Assembly (NCBI RefSeq): GCF_932276165.1
Contig: NC_063995.1
Location: 4,836,001 to 4,900,000 of the forward strand
Reading direction: 5' to 3'
DNA: 64,000 nt
Source of the DNA: Plutella xylostella
Taxonomy: Eukaryota > Arthropoda > Insecta > Lepidoptera > Plutellidae
Part shown: positions 20,801 through 30,900 of the stretch, one piece after another
Layout: each line of letters opens with the position of its first letter
How positions within the stretch are numbered: the stretch's first letter is position 1
Notes under the pieces: generated by a model
The model's input: only the letters and a program-made list of their open reading frames with translations
What the model was told of the DNA's origin: nothing
Database searches by the model: none
Translations under genes and position numbers: made by a program

Positions 20801-23800
20801 TGTTTTCCGAAAATACGAATAAATTCATATTTATATTAATCTATGGAGTATATACAAATTGATAGGTTCAAGTCGATAGGATTTCACTCTCGGACATCTC
20901 TAGAACTGTCAAACTCAAAACGTCCCACATATCAATAGCTCTGAAAAATGGTATAAGTTATCTTCGAAGCGGTTTAAATTCTGCCACAGCTCGGTCTATG
21001 CTATACGTGTACAGTCCGCTTCATAACTACAACTATACACTTTGGCACCTTGTCAAAGTCATAAACTGCTTTTTAAATACAACAGTAGTGCTAGAAATGG
21101 CAATATTTACCTTGAGTTACACTTTTGTACCTCGTCAAAACTCATAAACCGCTTTTTAGCTACAAAAGTGGTGCCAGAAACGGCAATATTTACCTAGAAA
21201 TGCACTTTTTCAGCTTAACTCGCTTTTAGCTACGAAAGTGCTACTAGAAACGGCAATATTTACCTTGAGTTATACTTTAGTACCTTGTCAAGAAGCGTCC
21301 GTAGTCGAGCGGGCCTCAGTAATCGTAACTGATCGCTGAGGTTAAGCAACAACTGACACGGTCAGCCATTGGATGGGTGACCAATTTCAAGTGGTGCTTT
21401 TCTGGACGCTTCCGTGCTTCGGACGGCACGTTAAGCCGTGGGTCCCGGTTGCTGCTTCGGCAGCAGTCGTTAAGCCTAGTCAGAGGCCTTCGGGCGGCTT
21501 GAAAACATCTGACAGTCGGGTTGCCCACTTACCCGACAACTCTCTCAGCACAAGCTTGTGTTGGGGTCCACCAACCCGCACTTGGCCAGCGTGGTGGACT
21601 AGGCCTAAACCCTTCCTTCATTGGAAGGAGACCCGTGCCCCAGCAGTGGGGACGTAATGGGTAGTGATGATGATGATGATGATGACCTTGTCAAACTCAT
21701 AAACCGCTTTTTAGTTACCAAACTGCTACTAGAACCGTCAATATGTACCTTGAGTTCGTTCTCTCCGACCTTGCCGGCCATGTTGGCGAGCTCGCGCGCC
21801 ACCACCAGCGCCGTGTCGTGGATGCGGCTCGGCGGCGACGCGGCGTGCACGCAGAACAGCCCCGTGTCGCCGTACGCGTGGTTGTACGCCGTCGCGTTGA
21901 ACATCCAGTGGACAGTGTTGTGATGCTGCTTGAGAGGAATCAAAGCCCAGCAATGTTTGTTGGCCAATGATTATTACGATTTCCTCGTAATACCGTCACC
22001 ATCTGTCTCACGTACCCTACCTAAGTTATCTTTAAACGCAAGCGCCGCTTAAAATTCTGCCACATCTCGGTCTATGCTACGTGGACAGTCAGCTTCATAA
22101 GTATCCACAGATCCACACTTTTGTACCTTGTCAAACCCATAAACCGCTTTTTAGCTACAAAACTGGTACTAGAAACGGCAATATTTACCTTGAGTTACAC
22201 TTTTGTACCTTCTCAAACTCATAAACCGCGTTTTACCTACTAAACTGGTACTAGAAACGTCCATATGTACCTTGAGTTCGTTCTCTCCGACCTTGCCGGC
22301 CATGTTGGCGAGCTCGCGCGCCACCACCAGCGCCGTGTCGTGGATGCGGCTCGGCGGCGACGCGGCGTGCACGCAGAACAGCCCCGTGTCGCCGTACGCG
22401 TGGTTGTACGCCGTCGCGTTGAACATCCAGTGGTATCTGGTGAGCGATAAGGGTTATTGTTGGCTGCGGTTGGTTTACAAAAGAGTTGGTGTTGCTACGA
22501 CGACCGAATGGCGTAGTGGTTAGTGACCCTGACTACTGAGCCGATGGTCCCGGGTTCGATTCCCGGCTGGGGCAGATATTTGTTTAAACACAGATATTTG
22601 TTCTCGGGTCTTGGATGTGCCCGTAAAATGGCAATAGGCCCGCCCCCTATTACATTGGGACTAACATACACTCTGGCGAAAAGTGGGTGCAGCAATGCAC
22701 CTCTGCCTACCCCGCAAGGGAGTACATTAGTACAAGGCGTGAGTGCGTGTTTTTTTTTTTTTTTTTTGTGTTGCTAATGAAATAGGTATTTTGTAAATTA
22801 TGATAATGCGTGCGTGCAACGTTGTGTAGTAAAGTAAATCCTTACTAATATTATAAATGCGAAAGTTACTGTGTCTGTCTGTTATGTCTATCTTTCACGC
22901 CAAAACTACTGAACGGATTTGAATGAAATTTGGTATACAGATGGTCTTGACCCTGAGAAAGAACATATAATACTTTTTATCCCGGAATTCCCGTGGGAAA
23001 ACTTTTTAAGGCGAAGCGAAGCTCGCGGGAACAGTTATAAACTATAATTATTCGTGTTCCACTGAAGCGCGGTATTTAGGGCGAATCGCGATATTTTCAC
23101 GTTTATTTGCGTCGATAACGGATGCGTACAGCGGGGACAAACCGCACAACTCATCTCAACGAGCAATGGGATCCATATGTCACCAACTTACAGGTTCTAC
23201 CGACAGTCTTTTGTTTGCAAACTCTCACTTAGGTTGTTTTAAACAGCGTGCGGGTTTCATCACGCATGCGGGATTGCTCCGTACGCGATTATGGAAAATG
23301 GCGGCCATCCTGCATGCTTGATCAAATCCGCATGCTATTAAAACACCCTTGGGCACGTAGAATGAAGAACATTGCTTACCGGTTAAGGACATTAGTGTAG
23401 AGCCGCGTGTACATGCCCTTGCCGGGCCCGCCGGCGGAGAACGAGCCGCCGCCGCCCATCATCATGTTGAGCACGCACGTCGCCACGAAGTCGGGGTCGC
23501 CGTGCGAGCAGCCTGCCAGGGAAGTAGGGTGTTTATATTGCGTATGCAATGTGTGAATGTTATACGTAGCATTCGCAGTTCCGACATGGGTATAAAAAAT
23601 AAAGTTGGGTGCTGATTCATTGTAAATAATTCAGTCTTGGGATTTATTATGTATTTACTGCAAATTTATCTTACCAGCTACTAAAGTGCTTTTTTGATTA
23701 GGTGAGAGTAAAGTAATCGATACTTTATTGAATCAGTAAGTAGTAGTAGTTTCACACATGATGATGATCTAAAAGTACTTGGAACACTTACTTTCTAATC

Positions 23801-24889
23801 CAATGACCACGTGTGACAGCTCAGGCAGGTCTGATCCTGGGTAAAGAGGTACCTCGCATTCTTCCTGCAAATGGAAAACACACACTTTCATATACTGCAC
23901 ATATGGCATATACAGCACTGACAAATTTAAAGTCATAGAACAAATACAGTCAACATTTTAAAAAATATATACAAATAAAATGTTTCATAAATACCTGCTC
24001 CATCCCACCAGTGTATTGTGAAATAGATGTATCAACAGTCTTCTTTGTATTTTCACCCTCAGATTGCCAGGTGGGTTTCATGTCAACAAAGTACTTTTGG
24101 ACAAACTCTACAAATGGTTTGTGCTCCACCTGAAAACAGAAATAATAAATTTATTTATATTTTGTTTAATTAAATACATACATAGACCAAAATATTACTT
24201 ATGCATCATCATGTAAGAAAGGCAGGGGCATATAATATCTCTTAAGCATATCGGTGACAAACACTAGAGCTGGACAAGCATTCAATTTGTCAATGTATTA
24301 TAAGGAATAGCCTAATCAAATTCTATGTGCAATTTTAACTTACGCCAACAGCAGCCACAACCATCCTGTCTGGAGTGTAATGATTTTGTAGATAATTTAA
24401 AATAACTCCTCTGTCAATTTTGTTCACATTCTCATGCGGGCAGATCTTGGGGAGGCCTAGAGTGTTTCCTCTGTAGGCAGCCTGTAGACAAAAATATCAG
24501 TGTTACAAAGACAACAGTATGAAAATATTATGTATGTTCGTAAAAACTTAAATTCTTTTAGTAAAGTAGGAGCCCTTCACGGTATTGAGACCAGGAACAA
24601 AAATAAGTTGCTTTTCCCCACACTCAGACTTTCGAAAACAAACACTTCATTCATGGGGAACTGTATACGTTTTTATAATAATAATAAATTATCAAACGAA
24701 ACAATAAACCTTACTGAGAAAAAATTTAAGAATTTTGTAAAAGCAACATTATGTAATAAAGCTTATTATAGTATAAATGATTATTTGAATGACAAAAACG
24801 CGTGGGATTGTCCACCTCAGCTAAGGCTGTTGGAAAAATGAAATAGATACTTAAGTAAAATTGTACTAGAAATAAGTCAAAAAATGTAT

Positions 24890-24920
<31 letters not shown>

Positions 24921-27900
24921 CTTTGGAGTACCAACAACATGCACATAAAATCATCTTATTAACATTTACAAATATACTTAAGTCTATACATGCATATCAA
25001 TTATAGGTACCCTCATCATTCATTAAATTACATTTTAAATCTTAATTAACATCTACAATTACGGTACTTAATTCCAAATACAATATAAATATAATGGTAA
25101 TTCTTACACGCAATGCAATACAAAAAATTAATAAATAAAATTAATTTAAATACATTATTGAAAAAAAAATATATTATAGGTATTATACATAATTACAAAT
25201 TTTAGAATATAACTTATTTAGGTACTTAAATTGAATTTCAATAAATTTAAATTTTAACAAATAATCATTACAATAATGTTGCTACTTATTAATATTGCTA
25301 TTAATAGTATTAATATAGAAATTATTTATTTATTCTATACAAAGTATTATTATTTCTTATAATAGTAGTTGAGCAATTTGTTTTTCAGGTTGCTCTTACC
25401 AAATATGTCTAGATTGGGTATTTTAGTGACAGTAAAATTGTACTCTTGGCTCATTCGGAAGAGTGGTGTTTGTTGTCCGAGGTTAGTTTTGGTCACCGGA
25501 ACAAATAATATTTTTGAGATGGGTTTTCTAGGAAGATGGTATGGGACTGATATGCTTACATTCTGAAGGAGAAATGCAGAATCGATTCTACCCTCTATCA
25601 CCTTTTGTAGGAAGTTAATGTCATTCACCATTCTCCTATCATGCAGTGTGTTCATTTTGTAAAATGAGAGACGCTGATCATAGGGCTGGCGATGAGAAAT
25701 ACCCTGAGAGAGGAAGGCCAAGTGTCTAGTGAATGCCCTTTGTATGCTCTCAATCTTTTGGGAGTGCACTGAATAGGTAGGATTCCACACAACACTGGCA
25801 AACTCAAGGTGACTTCTCACCAATGCGTTATATAAAATTATTTTAGTACGAGACTGGAATTCTCTAGTATGTCGTCTCAGAAAACCTAACATTTTAGCTG
25901 ACTTCTTTACAGCGGTTTCGATGTGCGAAGTAAGGGTAAGTTTGCTATCCAGTATTACGCCTAGATCACGTATTTCACTTACTTTTTTGATGACCGCTCC
26001 GTCAATGCTATAATTAGATGCTTGCACATTTCTTTTGCGTGTATACTTAACGTGATAACATTTTCTGGCGTTAAGTAACATTTTATTTTGATCACACCAT
26101 TCTTTAATTCTATTTAAATCATCCTGTAGTAATTCAGTATCATCTTCACTTTTAATGGTTTTATAGAGTTTTAAGTCGTCAGCAAATATTTGGAACTTAG
26201 AATTTTTAATTTCGTGAACAATATCATTGATAAAAATCAAAAATAGAAGTGGACCCAAATTTGACCCCTGTGGTATACCAGAAACAGCAATATACTCCCT
26301 GGATAAAAAACCGCTAACTGATACAGACTGTGATCGGGAATTAAGGTATGATTGAAACCACATCAAGATGGAGCCATACACTTCATATGATTCCAACTTT
26401 TGAAGCAAGAGAGGATGGCTAACTTTATCAAAAGCGCTACTAAAATCGGTGTATATACAATCAACCTCTAGGCCCTTGTCTACTTCCATGGATACGTCTG
26501 TCAAGAAAGAAATTAGGTTGGTTTCAATTGATCGACCCGTGCAGAATCCATGCTGATTTGCCGATAGATAATTATAGATATGATGCCTAAGTATAGGACA
26601 TACCATAGATTCAAATATTTTTGAAAAACAAGATAGAATTGATATAGGCCTATAATTTTTTATATCCGTTTCTATTCCATTTTTATAAATTGGAACAACT
26701 CGGGACTTTTTCCACTCATCAGGAAATACTCCATCTTTTAGTGACGCATTAAATATTATTGCTAAAGGCAATGCGAGAGCTGAACTACATCGCTGCACAA
26801 ACAAGGCAGGTAAACCATCAGGCCCAGCCCCTTTCTGAATATCAATTCTTTTTAGTTTTAGAAGCACTTCTCGTTCAGTAACATACATTCGACCAAATGC
26901 TCTATCTGAGGAATGTGGAGCTTTAGGTAAGTATTGGATGTTACTACCACTATCTTTAGTGAATACTGAGGAAAAGTGATCAGCAAATAATTCAGCTGAT
27001 TCGGTTCCAGATTTGGCCGTGGAATTTCCCAGTGTAAGTTCAGCTGGTAGAGTAGAAAGGCCACCACGCTTATTTCTCAAGTGCCGCCAAAATGACTTCG
27101 GATTCTCAGCTATGTTACATTCAATTTGTTTACTATAATAGGCGTGACATTGCTTCAATATTTTTTTACAACGGTCGCGTAGTAACTGGAATTCTAGTTT
27201 GTCTCTAGGGTTGTTATATTTTAAGTATTTCCGTCTAATCTTTTCTTTTTCTGTAAGCAACTTTATAAGTTTATTATTGAACCATGTCGGGTAGTTTGAT
27301 TTAATTCGTTTTCGTTTTGGTACATGTTTTTCAATGAGTGATTTAATTCTCTCATACAAAACAGAAACCATCTCATTAACATCCTTACAAGTAATAAATG
27401 TAGTATTCCAGTTATTATCATTAAGGCCGGATATGATAGAGTTATAGTCTGCCTTATAAAAGTTGTGGTCAAGTCGAGGTTTTGGTTTTAAAAAGTTTAT
27501 TTGATTGAATTGTAATGAAAGAAGTAGTGGTGGATGTTTTTTATCGATTTTACTTATAGGATCCAATGCCTTAATAACCTTAAAATTAAATGAGTTGCTG
27601 AAAATTAAGTCCAATATTCTATCGTCACAATTTTTGATATAATTAAATTGATTGAGACTATTCAATGCAGTAAAGTCAATCAAGGCATGGCCGAGATTGC
27701 TATCATAGTTAGAGGGATTCAACTGATTCGTTTGTGAATTTAACGTCCATTCAATAAATCCTAGATTAAAGTCACCCAGTATTATAACATCATCCACCTC
27801 TGACATAATATTACTCGAATTATCAAGAAAATTCCGGAGTGCATCTAACTTAACTGGTGGGGGCAAATAAACTACACAAATTGCAACAGTGATATTTTCA

Positions 27901-30900
27901 CTATTTATGTTTAGTTCTATTTTAACCCATAGATCCTCCGAGCTGCTCTCCCATGAGGGAACACGAATTGATTTAATCTTATTCGAAACTGCTAACATTA
28001 TACCACCACCATCTTTTTTAGATTTAGAAGCACGGTCTCTACGATGTATTGTGTATCTAGAGTCAATGTATTCAGCATTACTTATGCTAGAGTTCAACCA
28101 TGTTTCGGTTAAGGCAATAATACTATAATTTGATTGCAACACATTATTATAAATTTCATTAATCTTAGTTCTAGAGCCTCCTAGATTCTGATAATACAAA
28201 TCAAGCACAGCGAATTATACAATAAAAATCAATAGCATTCACGTGTATGTACTTAACTAACTTATAACTACTTACTACAATACTATACAAGCTTACTAAG
28301 ACTCTCGGTATTGCGGATGAGTTTATGTTGGCTTTCTTCGTCTTTGCGCACAAAAATTCTGCCATTTCTCACCCATACAAACTTATATGATAGCTCTTTT
28401 GCTTTAAGCCGTGTTGCAGCGTGAAGAGCTTTCGATGTGGGAGTTAGGTGTTCAGACACATATACGGGTGTTCGGTTTCCGCTGAGGCCCAGGTGTACGG
28501 AAGACAGCTTATCTTTAGGATTTTTCCTATTATACTTAATAACAGCCGCGATCACCTCATCACGCTGTCGGGCACTTCGCAGCTTCACAATGACAGAGCG
28601 AGGGCGCTCATTCTTACTTAGCTTTGAAACACGAGTGACATGTAGAATATCTTCACTGATTATCGGGTTATCAACAGTTTTTGTGAGCTGAATCACTATA
28701 TTGGACAGGTTCTCCGATCTTTGTTCAGGTATACCGTTAAGTTCTATATTGGTTTCTCTCATGTTTTGTTCTGCAGCATTCAACCTATGAGATAGGTCTG
28801 TAACAGCCTGTTGCAAGGCAGAGTTTTCTTTTTTCAATTCCTCTACAACATTGAACTTTGTATCCAAGCCTTTTTTAAAGTCCTCGTAGATATTATTCAT
28901 AAATGTTAACGAATCTTCGAAGTCGCGTATTTGCTTAGATATACCTTTCAATCTCTCGTCTATTAATTCTCGAATGCTAGATTGTATCTCCTGTCTAATA
29001 AGTAGTCGCAAGTCATCTCTAGATACAGCCAATGACTCGGTAGCGCATGGCTGGTGTTGCGATGCGCTCTTTGTTCGTTGCGTTACAAATTCACTAGCAG
29101 ATTCCTTACGCTCCACTTTGGAGTTACTCGAAGCGGACGCAGTAGTATACGGTAACGTACTATCATTTTCGATACTCTGCACTGCACGTAGTGGGGTATT
29201 GCTATTATCTGATTTCGGGCGCTTGTTGCGGCAATCATCACAAATCCACGCCTTTTTATGCTCTTTAGTCATTAATTTATAACGAGCCGTACTCACATTT
29301 GCACATAAAAGATCATAGAAATTCATACACGTCGAACATTGCATATAACCACTTTTATCCTTTATAATATTAGGACAAGCTGCACAGATTTTAGTTGCTC
29401 CGGTTAGTTCAACTTTAGAAGCCATATTCGCAGGGTAGAATCGGAAGTGTAACTCAATAGATAGCGGCCGCTCAGCGCGGGGCTGTGTCCAAAAGGTCGT
29501 AAGCGCCGTGCAAATTGCGGCGCTTACGCGTTTTCTTCACAAGCCTCGCTCTTCAAATAATTTATCACTTGTTGATTATTAATTTGGTAAAAATCATACC
29601 TTTCCGATGTTTATTGATAGTGTTCTTCTCACAGCTGATTATCACTGATTCTATAACTATAATATTGATTTGAAATTGACCGCAAACAGCAAATATTAAG
29701 TAGATTTAATTATTATTTTTGCGAGACTGCGCCTGTGCGTCGTCGTCGAACGAAGTATATAAGTATAAGTATATGTATTAGATATAAGGAAAAAGTTGAA
29801 AAGATGCTCGAGGAGTTTCTTTCGCCATTTCTTTCCTCCTTAATGACGGGGCCTTTGTGAAATGGTGGTATATTAAGACTTTTGACAATTAATTCTAATA
29901 TTCTATGTCGAAAATAAACGAATTTCATTTCATTTCATTCATATGAGAAGGCACTTTTTATTTTACACCATAATATTGATTGATGCCCAGAAAAACATGA
30001 CTTGTAAGAAACATTAACAAATCAATGTAATACCAAGTCACTTACTTTATTCAGTCACTACTGAAAACATGATTAGCTAACATAATCACGAATTGTAACC
30101 ACTTCAATTTAAAAAATATTGTACTTATGTTATAAATAAAGAGATGGACTTGGCAATGATACCAACTAATTATATTTTAGATTTTACTTATTTTTATTAA
30201 TTTGAACTTACTGCATGTATCATGTCCATCAAAATAGTTTCCTGTTCAGGCCTCATGGAGAGTGTCTCCAGTTCGAAGGCTACGGCTTGCCGAGCGGCCT
30301 CAACCTCATCAGTGGACAGGCGAGGCCTCAGTGTCACCTCCGCTAGAACCTGAATGAATTGAGAATTAAAATTCATTAATTATTTTTGATTCTAGTGGGT
30401 TGATTTTGGTACTAAATATTATACATATTTACCAGCAAACAAGACTATTGTAATATAATTATATGGTGTTTGGAAACCAGCCCTTGCCCATGAATTCACA
30501 GAGTTATACAGTTTTATTGTCAAAAGCAAAGTAGTCTTACATGTTCAGCCAATTAAGATTACCTGAGTAACAGCTTCTAAACCTCTGGAGTCAGCACTAG
30601 TGGCGTAGACAGTGGTGTCCCGTGAGCCCTGGCAGTCACAGATGCCTCCGTGTCGCTCCAGCTCTCTCAGCATCACATCTCTGGTGGAAAACTTGTGAGT
30701 GGCCTGCAAAGTTTAAACAATTACCATGATTAATGTCCTTGTTTCCGTACTTTGATCAATTTTAAAGATTTACTTCATATCATACTTACACCAAAGCTTA
30801 GCTTTTCAAGAAAATGACAAATTCCATTAGGATATGCAACTTCATAGCGAGGGCCTGAATCAATCACCACTAAAACAAAAAAAAATATCGTCTTATTAGT

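Larger units (their letters stand above)
21043..22275. repeat. About 80-bp intronic tandem repeat carrying an exon-donor remnant
   Basis: Five to six degenerate units share 'CTCATAAACCGCTTTTTAGC', 'GTACTAGAAACGGCAATATT' and 'TACCTTGAGTTACACTTTTG'. The word TACCTTGAG is, in minus sense, the exon end CTCAAG plus the GTA of the PMPCA donor. The array therefore seems to have grown from the exon/intron junction. Units sit near 21043, 21116, 21206, 21686, 22110 and 22196. A 5S-headed SINE interrupts one unit. Confidence 0.75.
24891..29772 (-). mobile_element. CR1-like non-LTR retrotransposon with open ORFs
   Basis: This element of about 4.9 kb on the minus strand has two uninterrupted ORFs and an (AAAT)n tail at its 3' end (24891-24920). 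A possible 7-bp duplication ATGTATT at 24884-24890 and 29773-29779 marks its borders, which would mean it inserted into the plus-strand jockey-like fragment. The open frames suggest recent insertion. The clade call (CR1-type, PHD-finger ORF1) is from motif layout. It lies in a PMPCA intron of about 5.7 kb. Confidence 0.8.

Noticed and set aside
21310..21385. 5S rRNA gene
   Set aside because: Only part of 5S is present and it is diverged. It is the head of a SINE with LINE tail and target duplication.
22498..22575. tRNA gene, with similar heads at 15530-15608, 33570-33658 and 49449-49530
   Set aside because: All four are heads of the same SINE family with their own target duplications. The acceptor stem does not close.
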